Below the pieces are notes generated by a model. It saw only the letters and a program-made list of their open reading frames with translations. It had not been told where the DNA came from and searched no databases. A DNA stretch of 64,000 nucleotides from an uncultured Flavobacteriales bacterium (GTDB taxonomy: Bacteria > Bacteroidota > Bacteroidia > Flavobacteriales_D > Sanyastnellaceae), in assembly GCA_938085105.1 (NCBI GenBank), contig CALKGK010000005.1:41282-105281 (forward strand). The letters are read 5' to 3'. Both the position numbers and the translations under genes were made by a program. Positions 9,035 through 19,162 of this stretch are shown piece by piece (within the stretch, counting starts at the first letter, position 1; each line of letters begins with the position of its first letter).

Positions 9035-9155
9035 ATACTGCGGGAGTAAAAATAGCTTTTTGTTTCCGGCAACACGGTTTTGAGCACCTCGAATTCGAAG
9101 GTCTCTAAAAAATTGATGAACATTAAACGCCCTTTGGCTTAATTGGCGAAGCAAT

Positions 9156-9530
9156 ATGGAAGACATTACTATCTCAGGAACCCCAAAAACTCCTACCGTT
9201 GAATTCCTTCAGGAGGAAGGTACCTTACTGATCAAAGGGAGATCAATCCCTGAAAATTCAATTGAGTTTTACAAGCCCCTGATTGACTGGATTGGAGCAT
9301 ATGCACAATCTCCAAAGGAAAATACGGAGGTCAGCATTAAATTGGAGTATTTCAATACTTCCTCGTCCAAATGCATCCTTGATGTTTTCAAGAAATTAGA
9401 AAGCGTAGGTAGCAGTGTGCTTATTAAATGGTACTACGAAGAAGACGATGAAGATATGTTGGAGGCTGGAGAAGACTACGATGCTATCATCAACCTTCCT
9501 TTCAAAATGATCGAAGTAGATGAAATTTAA
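9156..9530 (+). CDS. SiaC family regulatory phosphoprotein (DUF1987)
   Basis: A 124-residue protein of the DUF1987/SiaC family, with an anti-sigma-antagonist-like fold. In Pseudomonas SiaC is phosphorylated on Thr68 by the kinase SiaB, dephosphorylated by the PP2C phosphatase SiaA, and in the unmodified form activates the diguanylate cyclase SiaD. Here Thr68 is conserved at the same number inside YFNTSSSK, so phospho-switching is likely. The first half shows the family pattern (TPTVEFLQEEGTLLIKGRSIPEN). No SiaA, SiaB or GGDEF gene is nearby, so its partners must be elsewhere. A promoter (9006-9034) and a terminator (9577-9609) frame it as a single-gene unit. Confidence 0.88.
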   Translation: MEDITISGTPKTPTVEFLQEEGTLLIKGRSIPENSIEFYKPLIDWIGAYAQSPKENTEVSIKLEYFNTSSSKCILDVFKKLESVGSSVLIKWYYEEDDEDMLEAGEDYDAIINLPFKMIEVDEI

Positions 9531-9576
9531 TTGGGATCAATTCATGGATTGAACTGGTCTTAAGAAAAAGATTGAA

Positions 9577-9609
9577 GGGTGTTTAATTTGTGGTTGAACA
9601 CCTTTTTTT
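9577..9609 (+). terminator. Terminator of the SiaC-like gene
   Basis: A stem GGTGTT (9578-9583) with AACACC (9597-9602) is followed by seven T. It touches the stop codon of the convergent ABC transporter gene. Confidence 0.7.
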
Positions 9610-12600
9610 ATGCCTCAGAATTCGGACGAATGGTTTCTTGAAGCCAAGTTAAGAAGCGCTCAATACCGTCAAGCAAACGTCTCAATCCGTCTACGAAGAG
9701 GAGTGCACCCAAAATAAAAGCCATGGCCCATATCACCAACAAGTTCGCTGAGAAGGTTGTGATGCTCTTACCAAAAAGTTGTTTTGACGGGGCGTAGAAA
9801 TGTGCACCAAAGAAGCTTCTATGGACAGGATCGATGTAAATCGGATTGCTCTTTTGAACGAGCTCTCCTTCGTATTCTACAATCTTGTACATCGCGTTTT
9901 TGTTGATCACAAACTCTTCCAACTGCGTATTAAAGTGTGCGTCTCTCAAAGCCAATAAAGCATCTCTTCCACCATTCTCTGAAGAGAAGGTCTTTTCTAC
10001 ATTTTCATGTTTTTCTCTCGCAGCATTGAACTTATCGATGTAATACTGTTGCAAGGAAGGAAGGTCCAGTTTCAGTGAGTTGAGTACCTCAACATTCACC
10101 TTTTCCACATTCAACTGATCGATGTCTTCAAAAACAAAGCCTTTTGCACTGAGCTCTTCTTTCTTCACCTCATTGTAGAGAATAGCAACACTTTCTTGAA
10201 GTTCTTCCTTTTTGTTTTCCTCTAACGCCCTCTTTGCCTTAGTGATGTTGTTGTTCATCCCTTCCAACCAGAAGTCCTTTTTCCAATTGTAGTATTTCAT
10301 TTCCTTTTCATAGGGAAAAAAGAGTTTTTCGTAATCGTTGTTCTTGAACTGATAAACAGATAGCGCTTCGAAAGCCCAACGCGAGCACATGATGTTTCCA
10401 ATGAATGGAACTCCTGCTTGAGAGCTGAAGGCCGGGTTGAGTTTATCAAACTTCACGATCACTCCTGAAAACAAGAGCTGTGGGATGATCAAAATAGGAA
10501 TGAGGATGTAAATTACCTTGGCGGAATTGAAGCTGGCACTGATGTTCAGCCCCAACATGTTTGCAAAGCAAGATGTGCTGAAAAGAATCACCCAAAATGG
10601 GAAAAGCATTCCATCAATTTCTAAAATATAGTTTCCAATCAGTACGTAAAGCAAACTTTGAAAGGCCGAAATGAGGAACATAATTCCAATTTTCGACAAA
10701 AGATAAGACCCCTTACTTAGGTTCAAAAACTTCTCTCTTTTCAGAATTTTTTGATCCCGTATGATTTCTTCCGCACTTACCGTTAACCCCAGAAATAGAG
10801 ATACAATTACGGAAATGAAGAGGAATTGTGGAATGTTCTCACTTTCTCTGAAGATATAATCTCCTCCTTCACTCGTGTTGAATTTATAGTAACGAACAAA
10901 AAAGGCCAATACAAAAGCCAAGATTGGAGCTTCGAGCATATTGATGAGCATGTATTGTTGGTTCGACAACTTGCTCAAAATATCTCGTTTGAAAAAAACC
11001 AACCATTGCTTAAGCTTGGCAGGAATTTTAAATGCTGTGGTAGGCTGAGTAGTTTCTACTTCGTCTTCGTTGATGTGATTTCCGATCATCACATTGTAGA
11101 AGTTATTCCACTCTTTCGGTGTCACTTTTCGGTGGTCCGTGAGATTTCCATATTCATCAACAACCTTGGATTCAATGATGTTAAAGAGCTGCTCTGGATT
11201 GACATTTCCACATTTCGGACACTCACTTTCGTTGAGGTTAACGTGGTTCACCAATCGTTTAAAATAAATGATGCTCTCCACCGGATTCCCGTAATAAATG
11301 GGGTAACCACCTTGATCGAGAAGAAAAAGACGGTCAAACATTTTAAAGATGTCGGATGAAGGTTGGTGAATAACCACAAAAATGAGTTTCCCCTTGAGCG
11401 TGAGCTCTTTCAGAAGGTCCATGATGTTCTCAGAGTCGCGAGAGCTCAAACCTGATGTTGGTTCATCTACGAAAAGTACCGCCGGTTCTCGGATCAATTC
11501 CAAGGCAATGTTCAATCGCTTTCTTTGTCCGCCAGAGATGGTCTTCTCCATGGGCGACCCCACCTTCAAACGGCCTGTTTCTTCCAAACCAAGTTGCTGA
11601 AGCATTCCTATCACAAGGCTTTTCAGTTCTTCTTTGCTTTTATCTGCAAAGCACAATTTAGCGTTGTAATAAAGGTTTTGAAAAACGGTGAGCTCCTCAA
11701 TGAGTAAGTCGTCTTGGGCGACGTATCCAATCACTCCTTCGATTTGATCTCCTTCCTCATGGATGTTCATACCGTTGATGCTAACGGTTCCATAAGTTGG
11801 GGTGTAATTCCCATTCAAGACATTCAACAAGGTGGATTTTCCAGAACCACTTCCCCCCATGATCCCAATCAAATTCCCGGAGGTTTCATTGATGTTCAGC
11901 TGATGAAGGGCTTGCTTGTTGCTGGGCTGAAAGTAGTAGGATACGTTTTCTGCTCGAAATTCTATTTTCGACTGTTCATCGTCTTTCAAGAACTGATGAA
12001 TAACGTCCGAATAGTAAATGGGATTGATTCTTGGTCCGCGAACACTGGAACCTTGATTGAACACGTGGCATTGTGTGCTGCTGAGGTTTTGTCCGTTGAG
12101 AAAGAGTTCTTGCTGACCAAAAAAGCGGAGGAAAAACATGTTTTCCTTTTCGATTCGGTAAAAAAGTAATGGGTGATCTAAACCGCTCACCCCCATTTGT
12201 CTCACTCCTTGTTCTTCTTGAGCAATGGCATCTTTGGATACCAAAAGAAAGTCTGAACTCAATTGAAGATCGTCTTCTTTCGTGAGCACCAAACGTTTGA
12301 TGTTCAGATAAACTTCTTGTTCGATGTTGAAGGTATCCGCCACTGTTTCGGCAAATTCCCATTCCTGTTCATCGATGTGCTCAAAAGCCGTGATGAACTC
12401 AATCAAACGAATAAGCACATAGTATTTTTCCCTTTGCGCGAGCTCCTCGTTGATCTGGGTGCAAATGCGCAAAACTTTTACAGAGTTGAGTGAAGTTCTT
12501 TTCTGATCGGTGTTTTTTCTTCTCGATTTTTTGGCTGCATTGGCTTCGGCGAACTCTTCAAACACCGAAAGGTATTTGTTTACAAGCTCCTGATTCAGCT

Positions 12601-12721
12601 GTTGTCTGAGGAAAATGGCAACAATTTCTCTGCTCGATTGCCCCACCTGCCCTTCTCCACTACCCTCACGGGCAATGATAGCAAACAACTGCATCAAAGC
12701 TTTTAGTATTCCAGCGCTCAT
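9608..12721 (-). CDS. ABCG/White-type ABC transporter, fused ATPase-permease with N-terminal extension
   Basis: A 1037-residue half-transporter with an unusual N-terminus. Residues 1-150 are mostly helical and resemble a TerB-like domain. A beta-rich segment follows at about 180-260. The nucleotide-binding domain has Walker A GGSGSGKST (about 289), signature ISGGQRKRL (about 395) and Walker B AVLFVDEPTSGL (about 414). A linker holds a CPKC motif (about 507). The membrane part carries a long loop of charged helices (about 790-960) between the early and last membrane segments. The order ATPase then permease defines the ABCG type. The substrate is unknown. Two exported-protein genes precede it on the same strand by 32 and 11 bp, so they may act with it. 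Confidence 0.9.
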   Translation of the reverse strand: MSAGILKALMQLFAIIAREGSGEGQVGQSSREIVAIFLRQQLNQELVNKYLSVFEEFAEANAAKKSRRKNTDQKRTSLNSVKVLRICTQINEELAQREKYYVLIRLIEFITAFEHIDEQEWEFAETVADTFNIEQEVYLNIKRLVLTKEDDLQLSSDFLLVSKDAIAQEEQGVRQMGVSGLDHPLLFYRIEKENMFFLRFFGQQELFLNGQNLSSTQCHVFNQGSSVRGPRINPIYYSDVIHQFLKDDEQSKIEFRAENVSYYFQPSNKQALHQLNINETSGNLIGIMGGSGSGKSTLLNVLNGNYTPTYGTVSINGMNIHEEGDQIEGVIGYVAQDDLLIEELTVFQNLYYNAKLCFADKSKEELKSLVIGMLQQLGLEETGRLKVGSPMEKTISGGQRKRLNIALELIREPAVLFVDEPTSGLSSRDSENIMDLLKELTLKGKLIFVVIHQPSSDIFKMFDRLFLLDQGGYPIYYGNPVESIIYFKRLVNHVNLNESECPKCGNVNPEQLFNIIESKVVDEYGNLTDHRKVTPKEWNNFYNVMIGNHINEDEVETTQPTTAFKIPAKLKQWLVFFKRDILSKLSNQQYMLINMLEAPILAFVLAFFVRYYKFNTSEGGDYIFRESENIPQFLFISVIVSLFLGLTVSAEEIIRDQKILKREKFLNLSKGSYLLSKIGIMFLISAFQSLLYVLIGNYILEIDGMLFPFWVILFSTSCFANMLGLNISASFNSAKVIYILIPILIIPQLLFSGVIVKFDKLNPAFSSQAGVPFIGNIMCSRWAFEALSVYQFKNNDYEKLFFPYEKEMKYYNWKKDFWLEGMNNNITKAKRALEENKKEELQESVAILYNEVKKEELSAKGFVFEDIDQLNVEKVNVEVLNSLKLDLPSLQQYYIDKFNAAREKHENVEKTFSSENGGRDALLALRDAHFNTQLEEFVINKNAMYKIVEYEGELVQKSNPIYIDPVHRSFFGAHFYAPSKQLFGKSITTFSANLLVIWAMAFILGALLFVDGLRRLLDGIERFLTWLQETIRPNSEA

Positions 12722-12753
12722 ATTCCTCTTCCTTCCTTAAAGTCGGGGTGAAA

Positions 12754-13164
12754 TTATTGCTTAAAACCAATCAGAAGGACAGCACATCCTGACTCTTGGC
12801 GAATTCCGTCGAGATTGGCTTCGATGGTACAAGTCATTGTTGACTCTACTACGAAGTCCCAAAATGGAGCGTTGGAATGGTCTTGATTGCTAAAGAGAAG
12901 ATTTCCTTCTTCATCGTAAATTCTAAAAATCAAGTTTCCATCATCAGTTCCTGAACAGGCTGCAATTCGATAGGTACTCCCTCCAAAAAGGGTGCTTTCA
13001 AATTCCGCTACCTGATCGTTGTACAAGAGGGCGCGGTAGAATTGACCATCTGAGATGTACTCGCTAGACATGTTGTGTTCGCAGTAACTGGCAATGCTGT
13101 CGCATTGTGCACTCATTCCAATGACCATGAACAATCCGAATGTAAGACTTAAAAAACGTTTCAT
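12754..13164 (-). CDS. Small secreted protein of unknown function
   Basis: A 136-residue exported protein. The ATG at 13164 is chosen because it starts a clean signal peptide (MKRFLSLTFGLFMVIGMSAQ), while the longer frame adds an unlikely leader. The mature part has a beta-sandwich look and five Cys, with YRIAACSGTDDGNLIFRIYD as its most regular segment. Similar modules are common in Bacteroidota periplasmic proteins, but I do not recognise a named family. It lies 11 bp after the lipoprotein gene and 32 bp before the ABC transporter, so the three form a probable operon. Confidence 0.75.
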   Translation of the reverse strand: MKRFLSLTFGLFMVIGMSAQCDSIASYCEHNMSSEYISDGQFYRALLYNDQVAEFESTLFGGSTYRIAACSGTDDGNLIFRIYDEEGNLLFSNQDHSNAPFWDFVVESTMTCTIEANLDGIRQESGCAVLLIGFKQ

Positions 13165-13174
13165 TTGATTGGTT

Positions 13175-14080
13175 TTATTGGATGATGGTGGTTCTAATTT
13201 CTTGAATTGTATTTTGAATGGCCGCAAATTGTTCTTCGGTCATTTTCACTTCACTCTTGCTGTTGAGGTAAGTTACCTTCTCTTTGGTGTCCGTAATTGG
13301 TTTCACGAAGGTGTAGGTCATTTCCAAATCGGAATACACTTCTTTCAAAGCCTCGAACTGAGGAATGAGGGTATCTTTCATTGGATCTTCAATTCTCTCA
13401 AGAAGTGCGAGGATAGAATTGATGGCACTTTGTTGCTCACCAACTCTCGACATCAAAGCAGGGTTGGCTTTAGCCGCACTCAAGGCGATGTGCATCCCTT
13501 CAATCCAACCACCGGCCAAGATCAGGGTGGCAGTTGCGTCTTCTTTATTCTCTTTCAAGTAACGATCTCCAGCGCTAAACAGCTCCGCATTAACGGCGTG
13601 CAATGAATCTGGAATATCAACGTACTTCGCAAATTTATCGAGTACAGCTTGATCGACCTGATTACGAATATTCAGGTCGTTCGAGAGGCTTTCAATGGCC
13701 TTGAAATACAGGATCTTTTGCTGATTATTGTTGTAGTTGGAAAGGTAAGCCAAGTCTGCTCCATAAACCCCAAGGTTCAATGCCTTCGCAGATCGTGTGG
13801 TGTACTTTTCGCGTTCATCTGGAGCGTTCAAGAGTTCGTCTTGATACGGCACTTTCATCTTTCTGAAGAGAATTGCCGTTTGAACGGGAGACGGAATCGA
13901 GAAGATCTCTCCGTCCAATTTCATCATGTTTGAAGCTACTGCATTGTCGTTCTGCACTTGAATTTCTTCCTGTGCTTCTTGATGCTCATCACCGCTTTTC
14001 TCCTCAGCGCAACCAACAAGGGCTGCAACACTAAAGAAGGCAATGGTCATTCGGGTGGAGATGGATCCAATTACTTTCAT
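13175..14080 (-). CDS. Lipoprotein of unknown function, first gene of the ABC transporter operon
   Basis: A 301-residue lipoprotein. The ATG at 14080 is preferred because it opens a signal peptide ending in the lipobox ALVGC. The longer frame adds 25 residues with no signal character. After an acidic low-complexity linker the protein is largely helical, with motifs such as LNLGVYGADLAYLSNYNNNQ and ILAGGWIEGMHIAL. This looks like a family often annotated as hypothetical in Bacteroidota. With the secreted protein and the ABCG-type transporter it probably forms one transcription unit, suggesting a role in envelope export or sensing, but this is inference. Confidence 0.75.
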   Translation of the reverse strand: MKVIGSISTRMTIAFFSVAALVGCAEEKSGDEHQEAQEEIQVQNDNAVASNMMKLDGEIFSIPSPVQTAILFRKMKVPYQDELLNAPDEREKYTTRSAKALNLGVYGADLAYLSNYNNNQQKILYFKAIESLSNDLNIRNQVDQAVLDKFAKYVDIPDSLHAVNAELFSAGDRYLKENKEDATATLILAGGWIEGMHIALSAAKANPALMSRVGEQQSAINSILALLERIEDPMKDTLIPQFEALKEVYSDLEMTYTFVKPITDTKEKVTYLNSKSEVKMTEEQFAAIQNTIQEIRTTIIQ

Positions 14081-14331
14081 CTGTTCAGTTATTATATTCA
14101 ATGTTTCTTTGTAGCGTATATCCTCATCTACGCAGAAACCTCTCGTTTGTTCCACAAGTTACAGACTTTTTTAGGGGGAAGCTGTGGGATACCACTTACA
14201 AATTGACAAAGCCATGTGAACAGCTCTCATTTTCAAAGCATCTGGGAATAATCACTCGCTCAAAGATGACTTTCTCGACCGACTAGATATCAGCCAACGA
14301 GAAAAAATGAAAGTGCTGATTTGAAACTAAA

Positions 14332-15819
14332 TCACTGTGTTTCGTAACAGCCTTTCTCGATGTTGGAGAAACGTCCTACTCCGGCCAAATCAATGGGGGC
14401 GGTATCCACAAAAGGACACTGCCAAATGCTGGTGCTGTTGTTCAAGGTGAAGTCATTACTGTTCACCGAGGTGAAAGGTGGTGTTGCTCCGTTCAGAATG
14501 TTGAGGTAGAATGCGGGATCTTCCACGTCTTCATCAGTGTCAACGGCACAATTGGAGAAAAAATAGGATGCTGGAGGAACGAATTCATCTTCTTGAATGG
14601 CGACTGCAAACTCATTGAAATCGGTCAATCCAGCATTGTTTCCCCACATGATGCAGTTTCGGAAAAGGGTGTTTTCGAGCGGACGAACGCGGATGTTATT
14701 GTTGACGTCCACATAGAAGTTATTCAGAACGAAACTCGGGTCTTGTCGTGTTCCCTCGCCCCAATAGTTGGCAAAGGTACAATGGTCGAAACGGTAGCTC
14801 CCTCCTATGGTGAAGGCTCCACAAGCCCTTCCACAATTCGTAATGAGATTATTGTATCCGCTCATCTCCGCCCCTTGTGCGAGCAAGCCGATGGCACTCA
14901 TGTTTTGAATTTTGGTATTGGTGATTTCCAAGGCATCTGTTCCCGCCGTTTTCACGGTATCCACTTGCACTCCTATGTTTCCATTCTTCAAGATGGCGTA
15001 ATCAATTCTACTCCCTTCACATTGTGAGAGCCAAATTCCACCGCGAACCACGGTAGCTTCCTGCACTCCAAACTGATCTTCAAACTCAAAATTCAATTCG
15101 ATGCCCCACTGCCCCGGTACATTGGCGAACTCCGGTTCTAGTCGGTCGCCTTGGAAACACACCTCATTGCCCAGCACGCCCAAAACCTCGAGCGTTCCAC
15201 CGCCAACGTAGATCCCCGCTCCGCGATGACAGAATACCTGGACTCCTTGATTGATGGTGAGCGAACAGTCTTCATCCACCACCACTACTCCATAAATGAC
15301 GTGTGGTTTATCTGCATTCCAGATTTCATCGCAGCCCAACAAAGAGATGGATCCCAAACCTCCGTGGAAGTTGGCGTCTTGTCCCCAAGCGGTGAGTTGA
15401 ACAATTTGATCGTTCCCATTGGTTCTGAAAAGCACTTGATCTTCTACGATGAAGGGCAAGTTTTGATTTCCCGGGTCAACGGTCACTTCAACGAAAACAA
15501 ACATCGAATCGCCAGCGGCAATCTCTACATCAGAAAAATTCACTCCTGGAACTCCATCCACATTCATTCGGAACATGGAGTTATTTCCTCCTTCAAGCTG
15601 AATATTGGAAATCGACACTGCCTGATCGTTGTTGTTATACACTTTGAGCAATTGAGTCGTACTGCCGATGGTGGTAAATACGGTATCAAAAAGGACGGTA
15701 TCTGCAGAAAAATCGAGTTGGGCACTACTATCAGTGGTAACTTGATCCTTCCTACACGAGCTTGCAAAGGCCGCAAGGACAATAAGTGGTAAAAAGAAGA
15801 TTTTCCAATGTTTCAACAT
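14332..15819 (-). CDS. Right-handed parallel beta-helix lipoprotein
   Basis: A 495-residue lipoprotein. The ATG at 15819 gives a lipoprotein signal (lipobox FASSC). Residues 40-150 form an immunoglobulin-like domain typical of the periodic-tail or choice-of-anchor region (VFTTIGSTTQLLKVYNNN). Residues 190-430 show the irregular repeats of a parallel beta-helix (LTINQGVQVFCHRGAGIYVGGG, ATVVRGGIWLSQCEGSRIDY, LITNCGRACGAF). Bacteroidota proteins of this type are surface or periplasmic and some bind or cut polysaccharides, but no catalytic residues can be assigned. It stands alone, with about 250 bp on the 3' side containing no gene. Confidence 0.85.
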   Translation of the reverse strand: MLKHWKIFFLPLIVLAAFASSCRKDQVTTDSSAQLDFSADTVLFDTVFTTIGSTTQLLKVYNNNDQAVSISNIQLEGGNNSMFRMNVDGVPGVNFSDVEIAAGDSMFVFVEVTVDPGNQNLPFIVEDQVLFRTNGNDQIVQLTAWGQDANFHGGLGSISLLGCDEIWNADKPHVIYGVVVVDEDCSLTINQGVQVFCHRGAGIYVGGGTLEVLGVLGNEVCFQGDRLEPEFANVPGQWGIELNFEFEDQFGVQEATVVRGGIWLSQCEGSRIDYAILKNGNIGVQVDTVKTAGTDALEITNTKIQNMSAIGLLAQGAEMSGYNNLITNCGRACGAFTIGGSYRFDHCTFANYWGEGTRQDPSFVLNNFYVDVNNNIRVRPLENTLFRNCIMWGNNAGLTDFNEFAVAIQEDEFVPPASYFFSNCAVDTDEDVEDPAFYLNILNGATPPFTSVNSNDFTLNNSTSIWQCPFVDTAPIDLAGVGRFSNIEKGCYETQ

Positions 15820-15907
15820 GAGTACAAAGATGCAATGATTTTGGTATTGATTAGACGCATTTGAGCAAGGAATATTGTTTATCAAGTCAAATTGCAGCCC
15901 AATAAAG

Positions 15908-15947
15908 AAAAAGCCCTTCTCATCAATGAATGATGGAAGGGCTTTTG
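15908..15947 (-). terminator. Terminator downstream of rpoD
   Basis: An 11-bp perfect stem (AAAAGCCCTTC at 15909-15919 with its complement at 15936-15946) carries A- and T-runs on both sides. It ends the sigma factor transcript and may act bidirectionally. Confidence 0.85.
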
Positions 15948-15965
15948 AATTCAGAAAATACAGGG

Positions 15966-16835
15966 TTATCCCAAGTAGGACTTCAAAATTTTGCTTCGTG
16001 AAGTGTGCTTCAAACGACGAATGGCTTTCTCTTTGATCTGACGAACTCGCTCACGCGTGAGGTCAAATCGTTCCCCAATCTCTTCAAGAGTCATTGGGTG
16101 TTCTCCATTCAATCCGAAGTACAAACGAATCACATCCGCCTCACGAGTGGTGAGGGTCTTCAACGAACGTTCAATTTCTTTTCGAAGCGACTCAGTCATC
16201 AGCTCTGTATCTGGCGACGGTGTTTCTCCCGTTTGGAGTACATCGTACATTGTACTTGAGCTGTCATCACCATCTTTCAAAGGAGCATCCATAGAAACAT
16301 GGCGACCCGCATTTTTGAGTGATTGTTTTACTTCGTCCAAAGTCATCTCCAAAACTTCTGCAAGTTCTGCTGCCGTTGGCGGGCGTTCGAACTCTTGCTC
16401 CAAACGGGCAAAGGCTTTGTTGATTTTATTGATAGAGCCAATCTTATTCAAAGGCAAACGAACAATTCTAGATTGCTCAGCAAGTGCCTGAAGAATGGAC
16501 TGACGAATCCACCAAACTGCGTAAGAAATGAATTTAAATCCACGGGTTTCATCAAAACGTTGTGCTGCTTTGATTAGACCGAGGTTTCCTTCGTTGATCA
16601 AATCAGGAAGTGATAAACCTTGATTTTGATACTGCTTGGAAACAGATACTACGAACCTCAAATTTGCTTTAGTCAATTTTTCTAGAGCGACTTGGTCACC
16701 TTGCTTGATTCGTCGAGCGAGCTCAACTTCCTCTTCAGCGGTGATTAGATCTACTCTACCTATTTCTTGCAAATACTTATCGAGAGAGGCCGTCTCTCTG
16801 TTAGTAACCTGCTTGGTAATTTTAAGTTGCCTCAT
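15966..16835 (-). CDS. rpoD: Housekeeping RNA polymerase sigma factor RpoD (sigma A, short Bacteroidota form)
   Basis: A 289-residue primary sigma factor that directs RNA polymerase to TTG/TAnnTTTG promoters. Region 1.2 starts at [16 protein letters not shown]. Region 2 contains [35 protein letters not shown] and the -10-reading helix [15 protein letters not shown]. Region 3 follows, and region 4.2 is [21 protein letters not shown]. It lacks region 1.1 and the non-conserved insertion, as usual for Bacteroidota, which explains the short length. It is monocistronic, with its own terminator and 85 bp to the end of the upstream pnp gene. Confidence 0.97.
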   Translation of the reverse strand: MRQLKITKQVTNRETASLDKYLQEIGRVDLITAEEEVELARRIKQGDQVALEKLTKANLRFVVSVSKQYQNQGLSLPDLINEGNLGLIKAAQRFDETRGFKFISYAVWWIRQSILQALAEQSRIVRLPLNKIGSINKINKAFARLEQEFERPPTAAELAEVLEMTLDEVKQSLKNAGRHVSMDAPLKDGDDSSSTMYDVLQTGETPSPDTELMTESLRKEIERSLKTLTTREADVIRLYFGLNGEHPMTLEEIGERFDLTRERVRQIKEKAIRRLKHTSRSKILKSYLG

Positions 16836-16919
16836 AGTGCTTTACCTCAGGAAATTATATGTTTCTATCTATTAACGTAAAAAATCGAAGAAAGTAACGT
16901 TAAATCTTTAAAAATTTAA

Positions 16920-19070
16920 CTAGTTCTCTTTTGTAGCACCTTCTGGTTTAGGCAGAAGTACTTTTCTAGACAACTTCACTTTTCCGGTTTTCGGATCTCT
17001 TCCAGTTACTTTAAACTTCACCAATTCTCCTTCTTTCAAAACATCTTCTACATTCTGAACACGTTTCCAATCCAATTCGGACACGTGAAGTAGGCCGTCT
17101 TGACCAGGAAGGATTTCTACAAAGGCTCCGTAAGGCATGATGGTTTTAACTTTTCCTTCATACACTTCACCAATTTCAACAGTTGGTGGGAACACGATGT
17201 TCTTGATTCTTCCAACGGCAGCATCGATTGCTGCTTTGTTATCTGCAGAAACTTCCACGATACCCTTTCCATCTTTCTCGTCGATAGAAACGGTAGCGAG
17301 TGTTTCTTTCTGAATCTCTTGGATAATTTTACCACCAGGTCCGATTACCGCTCCAATCATGTCCGTAGGAATATCGAATGATACGATTCTCGGTGCATGT
17401 GGTTTGTAATCTTCGCGTGGCTGATCCATCGTTTTCATCATCTCACCTAAGATGTGAAGACGACCATCTTTCGCTTGGTACAATGCTTCTTTTAGCAATT
17501 CGCTTGAAAGTCCATCAATTTTGATGTCCATTTGGCAAGCGGTAATTCCTTTGCTCGTACCTGTTACTTTGAAGTCCATATCTCCGAGGTGATCTTCATC
17601 TCCGAGGATATCGCTCAAAATTGCATACTTTTTGGTTTCGCTATCCATGATCAATCCCATCGCGATACCAGAAACTGGTCTTTGGATTGGAATACCACCG
17701 TCCATCAAAGCCAATGTTCCGGCGCAAACCGTAGCCATGGATGAAGAACCGTTAGATTCGAGGATATCACTTACCAAACGAATGGTGTAAGGACACTCTT
17801 CGTGTGGAGGAAGCACTTGTTTCAAAGCTCTTAGAGCCAAGTTTCCGTGACCAACCTCTCTTCTGCTCACTCCACGAATCGGACGAGCTTCTCCAGTTGA
17901 GAATGGTGGGAAATTGTAGTGGAGGAGGAATTTCTCATAACGTTGCTCCAAAGCGCCGTCAATCATTTGCTCATCCAACTTGGTACCCAAAGTAAGGGTG
18001 GTTAATGACTGTGTTTCACCACGAGTAAAAACGGCAGAACCGTGAGTTCCTGGCAAGTAGTCTACTTCACTCCAAATGTTACGAATGTCTGTAGTCTTAC
18101 GACCATCCAAACGAACACCATCGTTCAATAGCGCATCTCTCACCGCTTTTTTCATTACTGACTTGATGTAAGAGCTCAATTGGAAACCCCATTCACTCTT
18201 TTCTTCATCAGAAACAGTTGCCATAAAAGCATCTTTTGCTGCAGAAAAAGCTTCTTTTCTTTCTGCCTTCGAAGCGCCGTTTTTAGCAATTTCGTAGTAC
18301 TTATTATAGAGTTCAGCGTGAATACGATCGCGCAACTCATCGTTGTGCTTCTCGTGGCTGTATTCTCTTTTTGGGAAGGCTTTTCCACAAGCTTCAGCAA
18401 GTTCCATTTGCGCTTGGCAATGAACTTTGATTGCTGCATGTCCTGCTTCGATCGCCGCTACCATTTCATCTTCTGAAACTTCGCTCATTTCACCTTCAAC
18501 CATCACGATGCTCTCAGCTGTTCCACCAATCACCATGTCCATATCAGCTTGCTCCAACTCACTAAAAGTGGGGTTGATCACAAACTTACCGTCGATACGT
18601 GCAACACGTACTTCAGAAATGGGTCCGTTAAATGGAATATCAGAAACAGCGATTGCAGCAGATGCAGCCAAACCTGCCAATGCATCTGGCATGTTGTCTT
18701 TGTCTGATGAGATCAACTGAATCATCACTTGCGTGTCTGAATGGTAATCGTCTGGGAAAATCGGACGAAGGGTTCTATCTACCAAACGCATGGTCAAAAC
18801 TTCGTTGTCTGATGGACGAGCTTCTCTTTTGAAGAAGCCTCCTGGGAAGCGACCAGCAGATGCATATTTTTCACGGTAATCTACCGTCAATGGGAGAAAA
18901 TCAACGTTCTCACCTGCATCTTTGTTTGATACTACTGCTGCCAAAAGCATGGTGTCACCCAACTTTACAACAACAGATCCATTGGCTTGTTTAGCCAGTT
19001 TACCGGTCTCAATTGTGATCGGTTTGCCATCTCCGAGGTCGATGGTCTTTGTGTGTAGTGTGTAATTCAT
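16920..19070 (-). CDS. pnp: Polyribonucleotide nucleotidyltransferase (PNPase)
   Basis: A 716-residue 3'-5' phosphorolytic exoribonuclease. The ATG at 19070 is preferred to a TTG four codons earlier. Two RNase PH-like domains are visible (first [24 protein letters not shown]; second [18 protein letters not shown] and the catalytic [13 protein letters not shown]). A KH domain follows ([15 protein letters not shown]), then an S1 domain ([23 protein letters not shown]). All expected active-site features are present. It lies 92 bp downstream of rpsO with a strong hairpin between them, the same order as in many bacteria where this region controls pnp expression. Confidence 0.98.
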   Translation of the reverse strand: MNYTLHTKTIDLGDGKPITIETGKLAKQANGSVVVKLGDTMLLAAVVSNKDAGENVDFLPLTVDYREKYASAGRFPGGFFKREARPSDNEVLTMRLVDRTLRPIFPDDYHSDTQVMIQLISSDKDNMPDALAGLAASAAIAVSDIPFNGPISEVRVARIDGKFVINPTFSELEQADMDMVIGGTAESIVMVEGEMSEVSEDEMVAAIEAGHAAIKVHCQAQMELAEACGKAFPKREYSHEKHNDELRDRIHAELYNKYYEIAKNGASKAERKEAFSAAKDAFMATVSDEEKSEWGFQLSSYIKSVMKKAVRDALLNDGVRLDGRKTTDIRNIWSEVDYLPGTHGSAVFTRGETQSLTTLTLGTKLDEQMIDGALEQRYEKFLLHYNFPPFSTGEARPIRGVSRREVGHGNLALRALKQVLPPHEECPYTIRLVSDILESNGSSSMATVCAGTLALMDGGIPIQRPVSGIAMGLIMDSETKKYAILSDILGDEDHLGDMDFKVTGTSKGITACQMDIKIDGLSSELLKEALYQAKDGRLHILGEMMKTMDQPREDYKPHAPRIVSFDIPTDMIGAVIGPGGKIIQEIQKETLATVSIDEKDGKGIVEVSADNKAAIDAAVGRIKNIVFPPTVEIGEVYEGKVKTIMPYGAFVEILPGQDGLLHVSELDWKRVQNVEDVLKEGELVKFKVTGRDPKTGKVKLSRKVLLPKPEGATKEN

Positions 19071-19089
19071 CTTTACGTACAAGACTATA

Positions 19090-19128
19090 CCAAAAAAGGC
19101 AATTGCCTTTCAATTGCCCCTTTTTTGG
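19090..19128 (-). terminator. Strong hairpin between rpsO and pnp (attenuator or RNase III-type site)
   Basis: GGCAATTG (19098-19105) pairs with CAATTGCC (19111-19118), and the outer AAAAAA/TTTTTT arms extend the stem across a two-base bulge. Its position matches the terminator and processing site known between rpsO and pnp in E. coli. Read-through at this hairpin would set the pnp level. Confidence 0.75.
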
Positions 19129-19162
19129 TAACTATTTATGATAACTTCTAATAATTCATGTC

